This document shows, piece after piece, positions 46,940-59,819 of a stretch of DNA of 64,000 bases. The notes below the pieces were generated by a model, which saw only the letters and a list, made by a program, of their open reading frames with translations, ran no database searches and was not told the origin of the DNA. This DNA comes from Umbilicaria muhlenbergii (lineage: Eukaryota; Ascomycota; Lecanoromycetes; Umbilicariales; Umbilicariaceae). Both the position numbers and the translations under genes were made by a program. Location: contig KK106981.1 of assembly GCA_000611775.1 (NCBI GenBank), forward strand, positions 8,355,431 to 8,419,430. The letters run 5' to 3'. The first letter of the stretch is position 1. Each line of letters starts with the position of its first letter.

Positions 46940-47205
46940 TGTTGCATGTGGAAAATCGTTCGTCCGCCCCGCCCTGCAGCAGCCAATATATGCCCGTAGC
47001 AGGCATCATGCCTACATGCGCTCAGCCCGACTATAGGCGCTCGGTCAATGTAGGCGAGCACCGAGAAAGCCGATATGGGGGGTTATTTAATGTGCCCTGA
47101 TTTCTACGAAGACTGCTTGCTTCTACACGTTCATTTATATCATTTGGGCGGTATTTAGCTAGATACAATACATCTATTTGGCCTCTATATCGCCCCATTG
47201 CAACA
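46940..47205 (+). repeat. LTR 1 (outer left), 266 bp
   Basis: It begins TGTTGCATGTGG and ends CATTGCAACA, so the ends form the 7-bp inverted repeat TGTTGCA/TGCAACA. It is almost identical to LTR 3 and keeps its CpG sites. Confidence 0.95.
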
Positions 47206-47226
47206 GGTTATGAGCTCAGTCAGTGC
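47206..47226 (+). promoter_or_regulatory. Primer binding site, half-tRNA initiator-Met type
   Basis: Directly after LTR 1 comes GGTTATGAGCTCAGTCAGTG. Its reverse complement contains GAGCTCATAACC, which resembles the anticodon arm of initiator tRNA-Met rather than a tRNA 3' end. Drosophila copia and yeast Ty5 are known to prime from such a half-tRNA. The same site follows the middle LTR at 53384. Confidence 0.7.
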
Positions 47227-48333
47227 ATAACTACCGCCTGTTGTTGTTGCTTTGCCCTACTACCCTACTCTGCCCTAACCCTCGCCGACGAACCCTCGAC
47301 CCGATTAGGCAATCGAAAGCCTACCACGCAAGCGGACGATATAAACGTCCATTTCCAGACGATAAAACATCGGTTTATCGCTCGAACCAAAGAGGTCGAA
47401 AAACTTCGAAAATCCACCCCCCCCACCTTCGAACCGTTATCCACGCCGCCGCAGACGCAGGAGCAGTCATACAGACTTGAAAGAGCATGAAATATGATGA
47501 ACTGAAGGGCACGACGGCCCTAAAGCTCAACGAGAGCAATTATATGGCATGGGCCGAGTCCGTGCAGGCATATTTGGTGGCACGAGACCACTGGGACGTC
47601 GTTGAAGGGGCGTACGCCAAGCCAGAAAAGGTGTTAGTGGACGAGAAAGAGACGCAGGGATCACAAGAGGAGATCAAGAAGTGAGTAAGGGCGGACAGGA
47701 AAGCCTGGTATGATATAAAATCATTTTGCAACCAGGCCGACGCAACCTTCTATAAACCGGAGACTGCCAAGGAGCTTTGGGACCGCCTAAAGGAAATGAA
47801 GAAGCCTATAGGAACCACCTACTACCTGTCCCAAATCAGAGCTTTCTCCAATTATAAGCAAGGACCGAAGGAGACGGCGGAGCAAGTTTTATACGCCTTG
47901 CGGAAAATCCAAGCCGAAATTCAGGTTTTAAGTCCTGATACTCCTATATACGATAACATGCTTCGAGAAGTCTTCCTTGGAGCTTTACGAGAGGACCCAT
48001 ATGGCCCAATGGTCTTTCGAATTCGAAATGAGGTGGTAGAGTCGTCTATTGCCAATGTCCTACGCCAACTAAAGGAGAAGGAAATGGAAGACGCCTCGAA
48101 TAAGGCGGCCAAGAACGCCACCGCCAATGCCGCCAAGGCAGGAAGCCAGACAGGGAGCCAGCAGTCATCCAGCAAGGACGACAAGGACAGCAAACGCGGG
48201 AAAACCTGCTTTTGGTGCCAGAAAAAGGGTCATTTCGCCGTGAATTGCTACGCTACCCATACGAAAGACGGGGAAGAATTACCCCCGAACGGTGTTAAAC
48301 CACCCCCGAAATCGAAGGCCAATGCAAGGCAAA

Positions 48334-48632
48334 GCCGTTTTTTGAGGCCGTCGTTGAAGCCGTTTTGCAAGCCGTTTTTTGAGGCCGTCATTGAGGCCAT
48401 CGTTGAAGTGATTTTGAAAGCCATTTTTCCTTTTCCCGTGTCCCAAAACCACTGACAGTCATATATAAGGAGTCACGTGACCGGGATCCCGCTGAGATCA
48501 CAGGACGGGACGGGACAGGACTCCTGTCTCAGTCTCAGAGGATGAGACTACTGTTTGATCTCATGTCCCGTCCCGTCCCGTCCCGTCCCGTGGTCCCGGA
48601 CCGGGACTCTCATCCCGGCGGTCACCCTAGGG
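48334..48632. repeat. Two short foreign repeats at an internal junction of the LTR array
   Basis: About 48339-48428 is a reversed piece of the GGCC/AAAACGG-type satellite sequence seen at 55850-56830. It is followed by copy 2 of the dispersed hAT-like repeat (48434-48630), matching 873-1069. On the left the Gag-like region is intact-looking; on the right a mutated copy starts again from near the beginning of Gag. Confidence 0.75.
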
Positions 48633-51600
48633 CTGAGTTCATGCAGGCATATTTGGTGACATGAGACCACTGGGACGTCATTGAAGGGGCATACACCAAG
48701 TCAGAAAAGGTGTTAGTGGATGAGAAAGAGACACAGAGATCACAAGAGGAGATCAAGAAGTGAGTAAGGATAAACAGGAAAGCCTGATATGATATAAAAT
48801 CATTTTGCAACCAGGCTGACGCAACCTTCTATAAACCAGAGACTGTCAAGGAGCTTTGAGACCACCTAAAGAAGATGAAGAAGTCTATAGAAATCATTTA
48901 TTACCTGTCTCAAATCAGAGCTTTCTTCAATTATAAGCAAGGACTGAAGGAGACAGCAGAGCAAGTTTTATACATCTTGTGAAAAATTCAAGCTGAAATT
49001 CAGGTTTTAAGTCCTGATACTCTTATATATGATAACATGCTTCAAGAAGTCTTCCTTGAAGCTTTACAAGAGAACTCATATGACTTAATGATTTTTTAAA
49101 TTTGAAATGAGGTGATAAAATCATCTATTGTCAATGTCTTACATCAATTAAAAGAGAAGGAAATGAAAGACACCTTAAATAAAGTGATCAAGAACATCAT
49201 CATTAATGCTGTCAAGGCAGGAAGCCAGACAGGGAGTCAGCAATCATTCAGCAAGAATGACAAGAACAGCAAATGCAGGAAAACCTGCTTTCAGTGTCAG
49301 AAAAAGAGTCATTTCACTGTGAATTGCTACGCTACTCATATGAAAGATGAGGAAGAATTACCCTCAAACAGTGTTAAATCACCTCTGAAATCAAAGGTCA
49401 ATGCAAGGCAAGCCTCTGAAAGTTCAGAGGGATCAAAAACTTTAAAAAATTTAAAAAAATCAAACAACCAAGACCATGAAGTCAGTGATGATGACAGAGC
49501 ATGAAGAGTGACAGCCTTGAAAATCATAATCAGCCTGAAATTACCCCCTGACTGCTGAATAGTTGACTTCAGAGCAAGTCATCATATGACTCTGAATGAG
49601 TGCTTTTTAAGCGCCAAGGAAATGTCATTGCCATGGCAAGTCAGCATGATTCAATTTATATACTGAAATTGACAAACAGGAAAGTGGCCTTTAAGGTTCA
49701 AACTTATCAAAAATTAATGAACAGCCTGACTGCTTCAGTGACAGCAGGGGGAGCATCACCTATATTAAAGCTCACCTCAGAGCCAGTGAGAGCAGGTTCA
49801 AAGCAGGTGAGTGACTCATATGAAGCCTCTGCCCTGAGGGAGGTTTTGAGGTCAATTACTCTGAAAACTTTCAAAATTTCAAACCAGTCACAGACTGAGT
49901 ACTGAAAGTGACATCAGAGGTTCAATCATGCAGGAGCATATCACCTACAACATTTAAAATCATGTGTGAAAAGTATAACCCGTGATTTATGCTCTACTGA
50001 AGCAGAAAAAGACTGCTCAGCATGTTTACACAGTAAAATGATACAGGTTCAGAACAAGGCTTTGATACTTAAAGCTCAAAAGCCTTTGAAATGAGTTTTT
50101 TCTGACATTTGAGGATCATATCAGATTGATAGTCTAGGTGAAAACTGATATTTTGCTACATTTTCAGATGAATATTCCTGTTATGATGATGTTTATCTAC
50201 TTCAGGTGAGGATGAATCTTTATACAACATTTGAAATATGAAAGTTAAAGGCAGAGAAAGAAACTGAAAAGAAGCTCCTGATCTTTTGATGTGATAATGA
50301 CAGAGAATATGACAAATTGATCAGCATTTGAACACTTAAGAGAGTAGAATTTAAATTTATCACCTCATATACATCAGAACAAAATGATTACGCTGAACAC
50401 TTAAACTGTATAATTACAGAGGTCATTCAGAGCATGCTTTATAACTTTCAATTGTCATCAGAATTTTAAGGTGAAGTCATCAAAACTGCTGCCTACCTAT
50501 GAAATCAACTCTCATTGAGGGGTAATCATGAGGCAAAGACCTCATACAAATTATATACAGGGTTTAAACCCTCCGTTGAACATCTACAATCATTTGAGTG
50601 CATCATCCATTGCCACATATCAAAGGAAAAACAGGTGAAATTGAAAGACACCTCTTATAAGAGGGTTTTCATTAGTTATTGCAAGAGCAATCAGCAATTT
50701 CAGGTCTGAAATTCTTTGAAAAACTTGATAAAAATTCATACCCATGTTCTCTTCCTTGAGAAAGAGAAAGGAGGAAGTTTGTTGACAAATTTAAGCCTTT
50801 ATAAAAATGACTGAGAAAACCTTATCAACTCTGACATCATTAATGATGATGACACACTGATCTTGACGCCTCAGGAGCTTGCTCAGAGGTGTAATGAAAG
50901 TGAAAAAGCATTACCTTCAAGCTCTGAGCTCACTGAAGCAGTGAGAGATTTATCAGAGCTTCTGATGTTGATTCAGAGACCTGAAAATCAAACTGAAAAT
51001 TTCAAAGAAAATTCAAATGATAATGATACACATTTAAATCAAGTTAAAAAAAATGAGGAAGATTCTTCTGACTCTGAAGAAGTCTTTAAAATCATACATT
51101 TAACACCTGAATCAACTGCTGAAAATTCAGAGAAGCAAGAAAGAATTTCAGGCTGATCACTGAGTTTAATGTCATTATATACTCAAAGTGATCAATTATT
51201 GAAGCTGAATACATGATATATGTTCAATATGATTATTCAGGAGCAGGTTCATGAGCCTTTCACTTACAAGAAAGCAGTCTGAAGCCTTACTCATCATCAT
51301 CAATGAACTCAAGTCATAAATGAAGAATTAAATTTGCTGACAGTCAACAGCACATGAGAACTGGTTGAACTGCTTAAAAGGTGTCAACCAATCAGTTTTA
51401 AATGAGTATTTAAGATAAAGTACACTCTGAGTGATTTAATTAAGTATTTCAAAGCTCACCTGATTGCTAGAGGATTTTCTCAGCAATATGAAGTGAATTA
51501 TGAAGAAACCTTTGCCTCAACTTTACATTTCAACTCACTCTGCATGCTTCTGATTATTGCAGCGTATGAAGACCTGCATATACATCAAATGAACATCATC

Positions 51601-53117
51601 AGCGCATACTTCACCAGTGAGCTCAAAGAAGAAATTTATATGAAGCTCTCAGAGGGTTTGTCTTACAATCAGTTTAAAAGAATGGCCTGTTGACTAATCA
51701 AGAGCTTATACAGCTTAAAGCAGTTTAAACAGGTTTGAAATAACACCTTCTGAGTCATTTTAACATCCCTCAGATTTATGAGGCTTTCAGGAGACAATTT
51801 CATTTTTTTAAATCAAAATTCAGAGGTAATTATTACCCTTTACATCAATGACCTGCTTATTTTCTTAAAGGAACTTAAGGTAATTCTGAACATCAAAACA
51901 GAGCTCTGAAAAATGTACAATATGAAGGATTTAAGTGAGGCAAACATCTGCTTAGGAATTCAAATTCAATGAAATCAAAAAAATCAAACCTTTATGATTG
52001 ATTAATATGCTTATACAAGCAAGGTTCTTAAGGAGTTCTCTATGAAGAATTCAAAGATTATTTATACATCAATTGACAGCTACAAATACATGAAATCAGC
52101 CTTAAACAGTGAGTCAATGGCGGATCAATTGAAATACCAAAAGGTGGTTGAAAGCCTTATGTACATCATGACTGCTACTTACTCAGATTTGGCCTTCACT
52201 GTGAGTAAATTTAATCAGTTTTGCCACTCCCTCACTGCTTGACATTGAGCAGGCCTTCAGTGAGTGTTTTGTTACCTGCAAGGGATGAAAAACATGAAAA
52301 TTACTTATTCAGAGGCTAAACCTATGAGTGTTTTTAAGTATTCAGACTCAGACTACGCCGGAGACACTTTGAATCACAAATTCACTCATGAACACATCTT
52401 TACTCTGACTGAGGAAGTCATATCATGATTTAGCAAGAAGCAGAAGATCACTTTCATGTTAATCATGAAGACTGAATACATTGAATTATGCAACACCATT
52501 AAGACAGTGGCTTGAATTACTGAGTGACTCAAAGGAGTCAATTTGAAGAGGTTTTTAAATCACAAATCAATTCAATTATATGAAGACAATCAGTTAAGCA
52601 TATGCTTCATCAAAAACCCTGAATTTCACACTCAGATGAAGCATATCAATGTGCAGTATCACTACATAAGGAAAGCCTTAGAAGACAGTCTTATTAACTT
52701 ATTTTACATTTTCATCATTAATATGACAGCTGACTGTTTAATCAAGTCACTTATTAAGGAAAAACTTCAAGCTGAACTTTCCTTACTCAGCCTTGACACT
52801 TAGGACTTTACAGGACAGCCTTTTACAAACAAGTCAGAAAAGTCATTTAAAAGAGTGTATCAAATTGCCCCTCTGATGAAGTTGTTAGGTCTTTGAAGGA
52901 CGTGGTTGTTGACTCATGATTTTATTTCAATTCTATTCAAGTCATTTTCAGCTATTTTTCACTCATGACTTACAGAGGCTGAATAAGACGCTCATTAACA
53001 TTAATTTAAGCTTTGTTTATGCATTTTATGTTTCAGATTTACCCCTGAGATCAGCCAATTGCCATTATGCTTATAGGACTCAATAGCAGGCTTCAGGTCA
53101 CAGTGATGAAGTGAAAG

Positions 53118-53383
53118 TGTTGCATGTAAAAAATCATTCATTCACCCTGCTCTGCAGCAGTCAATATATGCCTGTAGCAGGCATCATGCCTACATGCGCT
53201 CAGCTTGATTATAAGCGCTCAGTCAATGTAGATGAGCATCAAGAAAGCTGATATAAGAAGTTATTTAATGTGCTTTAATTTCTATGAAGACTGCTTGCTT
53301 CTACATGTTCATTTATATCATTTGAGTGATATTTAACTAGATACAATACATCTATTTGGCCTCTATATCACCTCATTGCAACA
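53118..53383 (+). repeat. LTR 2 (middle), 266 bp, heavily mutated
   Basis: It has the same length and ends as the outer LTRs, but roughly two dozen or more C-to-T and G-to-A differences and few CpG left. It is shared between the two internal units. Confidence 0.93.
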
Positions 53384-55884
53384 GGTTATGAGCTCAGTCA
53401 GTGCATAATTATCATCTGTTGTTGTTGCTTTGCTCTACTACCTTACTCTGCTTTAATTCTCACTGATGAACCCTCAACCTGATTAAGCAATCAAAAGCTT
53501 ACCATGCAAGCAGATGATATAAACATTTATTTTCAGATGATAAAACATCAGTTTATCACTCAAATCAAAGAGATCAAAAAACTTTAAAAATTCACCTCCC
53601 TCACCTTCAAACTGTTATCCACGCCGCCGCAGATGCAGGAGCAGTCATACAGACTTAAAAAAGCATGAAATACAATGAACTGAAGAGCATGACAGCTTTA
53701 AAGCTCAATGAGAGCAATTATATGACATGAGCTGAGTTCATGCAGGCATATTTAATGACATGAGACCACTGAGACGTCATTGAAGAGGCATACACTAAGT
53801 CAGAAAAGATGTTAATGAATGAGAAAAAAACACAGAGATCACAAGAGGAGATCAAGAAGTGAGTAAGAGTGAACAGAAAAACCTGATATGATATAAAATC
53901 ATTTTGCAATCAAGCTGACACAACCTTCTATAAACTGAAGACTGTCAAGAAGCTTTGAGATCACTTAAAGAAGATGAAGAAGCTTATAAAAATCATTTAT
54001 TATCTGTCTTAAATCAGAGCTTTCTCCAATTATAAGCAAGGACTGAAGAAGATGACAAAACAAGTTTTATACACCTTGTGAAAAATTTAAGCTGAAATTC
54101 AGGTTTTAAGTCCTGATACTTCTATATATGATAACATGCTTTGAGAAGTCTTCCTTGAAGCTTTATGAGAGAACTCATATGACTCAATGATCTTTCAAAT
54201 TCAAAATGAGGTGATAGAGTCATCTATTGTTAATGTTTTACATCAATTAAAGGAGAAGGAAATGGAAGATGCCTTGAATAAAACAGTTAAAAACATCATC
54301 ATCAATGCTGTCAAGACAGGAAGTCAGACAGAGAGTCAACAGTCATTTAACAAGAACAACAAGAACAGCAAACACAGGAAAACCTGCTTTCAGTGTTAAA
54401 AAAAAGGTCATTTCACTGTGAATTACTATGCTACTCATATGAAAGATGGGGAAAAATTACCCTCAAACAGTGTTAAATCACCCCTGAAATTAAAAGCCAA
54501 TGCAAGGCAAGCCTTTAAAAGTTCAGAGGGGTCAGAAACTTTAAAAAATTTAAAAAAATTAAACAATCAAGACCACAAAGTCAGTGATGACAGCAGAGTG
54601 TGAAAAGTGATGATCTTAAAAATCATAATCAGCCTGAAATTACCCCTCAGCTGCTGAATAGTCAACTTCAGAGCAAGTCATCATATGACCTCAGATAGAA
54701 GCTTTTTCACTGAAATTCAAAATTACTTTACAAATGTTTACTTGATCAATAAAAATTCAATAAAGGTGACTGAAATTAACAAGGTGAAAGTTTCTTTTAA
54801 GGGCAAAATACTCACCTTAAAGGACATCCTTTATATCTCAGAATTGAACAGGAATTTACTGTTGATCAGAGCAGTCAATAAGAATGAGATAATCATGAAA
54901 TTTAAACTTGAATGAGTGCTTTTTAAGCGCCAAGGAAATGTCATTGCCATGGCAAGTCAGCATGATTCAGTTTATATACTGAAATCAACAAACAGGAAAG
55001 TGACCTTTAAGGTTTAAATTTATTAAAAATTAATGAACAGCCTGACCGCTTCAGCAACAGCAGAGGGAGCATCACTTATATTAAAGCTCACCTCAGAGCC
55101 AGTGAGAGCAGATTCAGAGCAGGCAGGTGACTCATATGAAGCCTCTGCCTCAGGAGAGGTTTTGAGGTCAATTATCTTAAAAACTTTCAAAATTTCAAAC
55201 CAGTCACAAACTGAGTACTGAAAGTGACATCAGAGGTTTAATCATGCAGAGGCATATCACCTGCAACACTTAAAATCATGTGTGAAGGGTATAACCCGTG
55301 ATTTATGCTCTACTGAAGTGGAAAAGGACTGCTCAGCATGTCTACACAGTAAAATGATACAGGTTCAGAACAAGGCTTTGATACTCAGAGCTTAAAAGTC
55401 TTTAAAATGAGTCTTTTTCAACATTTGAGGATCATACCAGATTGATAATCTAGATGAAAACTGATATTTCATTACATTTTCAGATGAATATTCCTGTTAT
55501 GATGATGTTTACTTACTTCAGGTGAGGATGGATCTTTATACAATATTTAAAATATAAAAGTTAAAGGCAGAGAAAGAAATCAGAAAGAAGCTCCTGATCT
55601 TTTAATGTGATAATGACAGAGAATATGACAAATTGATCAGCATTTGAACACTTAAGAGGGTAGAATTTGTACGCTGCACCATGGGTTGGGTTTGGGTTGG
55701 GTTTTGACTATTGTGACCCAACCCAGACTGGGTTGGGTTTTTTTTGGGTTGAGTCACACTGGGTTGGGTTTTTTTGGGTTTGGGTTGGGTTTTTCACTGG
55801 GTAACCCAGTTCAAGTTCACGTATATGACTCATCCAAACAGCTTTCAAAGCAGCTTCCAAAACGGCTTCCAAAACAGCCTCAAC

Positions 55885-56111
55885 NNNNNNNNNNNNNNNN
55901 NNNNNNNNNNNNNNNNNNNNNNNNNNNNNNNNNNNNNNNNNNNNNNNNNNNNNNNNNNNNNNNNNNNNNNNNNNNNNNNNNNNNNNNNNNNNNNNNNNNN
56001 NNNNNNNNNNNNNNNNNNNNNNNNNNNNNNNNNNNNNNNNNNNNNNNNNNNNNNNNNNNNNNNNNNNNNNNNNNNNNNNNNNNNNNNNNNNNNNNNNNNN
56101 NNNNNNNNNNN
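55885..56111. other. Assembly gap (227 N) inside the nested element
   Basis: This run of N lies next to the 13-bp satellite, so collapse of more repeats is likely. The real array length is unknown. Confidence 0.98.
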
Positions 56112-56154
56112 TTGACTACCATAAAGACTACCATAACAATTTTGACGAGGGCCT

Positions 56155-56648
56155 TGAAAAACGGCCTTGGAAAACGGCCTTGGAAAACGGCCTTGGAAAA
56201 CGGCCTTGGAAAACGGCCTTGGAAAACGGCCTTGGAAAACGGCCTTGGAAAACGGCCTTGGAAAACGGCCTTGGAAAACGGCCTTGGAAAACGGCCTTGG
56301 AAAACGGCCTTGGAAAACGGCCTTGGAAAACGGCCTTGGAAAACGGCCTTGGAAAACGGCCTTGGAAAACGGCCTTGGAAAACGGCCTTGGAAAACGGCC
56401 TTGGAAAACGGCCTTGGAAAACGGCCTTGGAAAACGGCCTTGGAAAACGGCCTTGGAAAACGGCCTTGGAAAACGGCCTTGGAAAACGGCCTTGGAAAAC
56501 GGCCTTGGAAAACGGCCTTGGAAAACGGCCTTGGAAAACGGCCTTGGAAAACGGCCTTGGAAAACGGCCTTGGAAAACGGCCTTGGAAAACGGCCTTGGA
56601 AAACGGCCTTGGAAAACGGCCTTGGAAAACGGCCTTGGAAAACGGCCT
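56155..56648. repeat. 13-bp satellite (GGAAAACGGCCTT), about 37 perfect copies
   Basis: The copies are nearly all identical. More diverged relatives (CTTCCAAAACGGC, CTCGAAGAACAGC types) continue to about 56830. Because 13 is not a multiple of three, every frame on both strands is open; the long frames here are artefacts and not genes. Confidence 0.97.
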
Positions 56649-59600
56649 CGAACAACGGCTTTCAAAACGGCTTCCAAAACGGCCTCGAAAAATAGCTTCC
56701 AAAGCGACTTCCAAAACGCTTCCAAAATGGCTTCATCGACGGCCTCGAAGAACAGCTTCCAAAGTGACTTCCAAAACGGCTTTCAAAATGGCTTCGACGA
56801 CGGCCTCAAAAAATGGCCTTGAAAATGGCTTAAGAAGGCGCCTTTTGAACTGACTTTCTTGACTACCATAAAGACTACCATAACTATTTGTATGTACTGG
56901 GTTAACCCAGAATTTTCTGGGTTTGGGTTAAATGGGTTGGGTTTTTTCTGGGTTGGGTTTTGACACGTATAACCCACCCCAAAACCCAACCCAAACCCAA
57001 CCCAAACCCAAACCCACTGGGTAAAACCCAACCCATGGTGCAGCGTAAGAATTTGAATTTATCACCTCATATACATCAGAACAAAATGATTACGCTGAAC
57101 ATTTAAACTGTACAATTACAGAGGTCATTCAGAGCATGCTTTATGACTCTCAATTGTCATCAGAATTTTGAGGTGAAGTTATCAAAACTGCCGCTTACCT
57201 ATGAAATCAACTCTCATTGAGGGGTAATCATGAGGCAAAGACCTCATATGAATTATATACAGGGTTTAAACCCTCCATTGAACATCTATGATCATTTGGG
57301 TGCGTCATTCATTGCCACATATCAAAGGAAAAATGAGTGAAATTGAAAGACACCTCTTATAAGGGGGTTTTCATTGATTATTGCAAGAGCAATTAGCAAT
57401 TTCAGGTCTGAAATCCTTTGAAAAACTTGATAGAAATTCATACCCATGTTCTCTTCCTTGAGAAAGAGAAAGGAGGAAGTTTGTTAACAAATTTAAGCTT
57501 TTATAAAAATGACTGAGAAAACCTTATCAACTCTGACATCATTAACAACAATGACACATTGATCTTGACGCCTCAGAAGCTTGCTCAGAGGCATAATGAA
57601 AGTGAGAAAGCATTACCTTCAAGCTTTGAGCTCATTAAAGCAGTGAAAGATTTATCAAAGCTTCTGATGTTGATTCAGAGGCCTGAAAATCAAATCAGAA
57701 ATTTCAAAGAAAATTTAAATGATAATGATACACATTCAAATCAAGCTGAAGAAAATGAGAAAGATTCTTTTGACTCTGAAGAAGTCTTCAAAATCATACA
57801 TTTGACATCTGAATCAACTGCTGAAAATTCAGAGGAGCAAGAAAGAATTTCAGGCTGATCACTGAGTTCAACATCATTATATACTTGAAGTGGTTAATTA
57901 TTGAAGCTGAATACATGATATATGTTCAATATGATTATTCAGAAGTAGGTTCATGAGCCTTTCATTTACAAGGAAGCAGTCTGAAGCCCTACTCATCATC
58001 ATCAATGAACTCAAGTCATAGATGAAGAATTAAATTCACTGACAGTCAACAGCACATGAGAACTGATTGAACTGCTTAAGAGGCGTCAATCAATCAGTTC
58101 TAAATGAGTATTTAAGGTAAAGTACACTTCATGCAGCTTAATTAAGCATTTCAAAGCCTGCCTGATTACTAGAGGATTTTCTCAGCAATATGAAGTGAAC
58201 TATGAAGAAACCTTTACCTCAACTTTACATTTCAACTCACTTCACATGCTTTTAACTATTGCAGTGTATGAAGACCTGCATATACATCAAATGAACATCA
58301 TCAGCGCATACCTCATCAGTGAGCTCAAAGAAGAAATTTATATGAAGCCCTCAGAGGATTTGTCTTATGACTGATTTAAAAGAATGGCCTGTCAACTAAT
58401 CAAGAGCTTATACAGCTTAAAGCAGTTTGAACAGGTTTAAAATAACACCTTCTGAGTCACTTTAACATCCCTCAGATTTATGAGGCTTTCAGGAGACAAT
58501 TCTGTTTTTTTAAATTAAAATTCAAGAATAATTATTACCCTTTACATCAACAACCTGCTTATTTTCTTAAAGGAACTTAAGGTAATTCTGAATGTTAAAA
58601 CAGAGCTCTGAAAGACATACAATATGAAGGATTTAAGTGAGGCAAACATCTGCTTAGGAATTCAAATTCAATGAAATCAAAAAAATTGAACCCTTATGAT
58701 TGATTAATATGCTTATACAAGCAAGGTTCTTAAGGAGTTCTCTATGAAGAATTTAAAGGTCATTTATACATCAATTGATGACTATAAATACATAAAACCG
58801 GCCTTAGATGGTGAGCCAATGGCGGACCAATTGAAATATCAAAAGGCGGTTGAAAGCCTTATGTACATCATGACTGCTACTCACTCAGATTTGGCCTTCA
58901 CTGTGAGCAAATTTAGTCAGTTTTGTCACTCCCTCACTGTCTGACATCAAGCAGGCCTTCAGTGAGTGTTTCATTACCTGCAAGGGACAAAAAACATAAA
59001 AATTACTTATTCAGGAGCTAAACCTATGAGTGTTTTTAAGTATTTGAACTCAGACTACGCTGAAGACACTTTGAACCACAAATTCACCCATGAACACATC
59101 TTTACTCTGGCTGAGGGAGTCATATCATGATTTAGCAAGAAGCAGAAGATCACTTTTATGTCAATCATGAAGACTGAATACATTGAATTATGCAGCGCCG
59201 CTAAGACAGCAGCTTGAATTACTGAGTGACTCAAAGGAGTCAATTTGAAGAGGTTTTTAAATCATAAATCAGTTCAATTATATGAAGACAACCAGTTGAG
59301 CATACGCCTCATCAAAAACCCTGAATTTCACACTCAGATGAAGCATATCAATGTGCAGTATCACTACATAAGGGAAGCCTTAAAAGACGGCCTTATCAAC
59401 TTATCTTACATTTTCACCATTGATATGGCAGCTGACTGTCTAATCAAGTCACTTATTAAGGACAAACTTCAAGCTGAACTTTCCTTGCTCAGCCTCAACA
59501 CTTAGGACTTTACGGGACGGCCTTTTACAAACAAGCCAGAAAGGCCATTCAAAAGGGTGTATCAAATTGCCCCTCTGATGAAGTCATTAGATCTTTGGAG

Positions 59601-59819
59601 GACGTGGTTGTTGACTCATGATTTTATTTCAATTCTATTTGAGCCATTTTCGGCCATTTTTCACCCACGACTTACAGAGGCTGAATAAGACGCTCACTAA
59701 CATTGATTTAAGCTTTGTTTATGCGTTTTATGTTTCAGATTTACCCCTGAGATCAGCCAATTGCCATTATGCTTATAGGACTCAATAGCAGGCTTCAGGT
59801 CACGGCGACGAAGTGGAAG

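Larger units (their letters stand above)
55670..57047. mobile_element. Non-autonomous hAT-like element filled with a 13-bp satellite, nested in the LTR element
   Basis: The inverted ends TACGCTGCACCATGGGTTGG and their reverse complement (ending at 57047) are perfect over about 24 bp. AGAATTTG flanks both sides (55662-55669 and 57048-57055), an 8-bp target duplication as made by hAT transposases. The matching site in the other LTR unit (about 50340) lacks the insertion. Subterminal zones are packed with GGGTTGGGTTT words. The interior has no transposase; it is a tandem array of about 37 copies of a 13-bp unit, more irregular copies and an N gap. It must have been moved by a transposase coded elsewhere. 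Confidence 0.93.

Noticed and set aside
55885-56848. Regularly spaced repeats that could suggest a CRISPR array
   Set aside because: There are no unique spacers; the units are directly adjacent and the organism is a fungus.
55686-56853. Very long open frames on both strands through the 13-bp satellite
   Set aside because: They exist only because a 13-bp repeat without stops is open in all frames; translations are the same short peptide repeated, and the frames cross an N gap.
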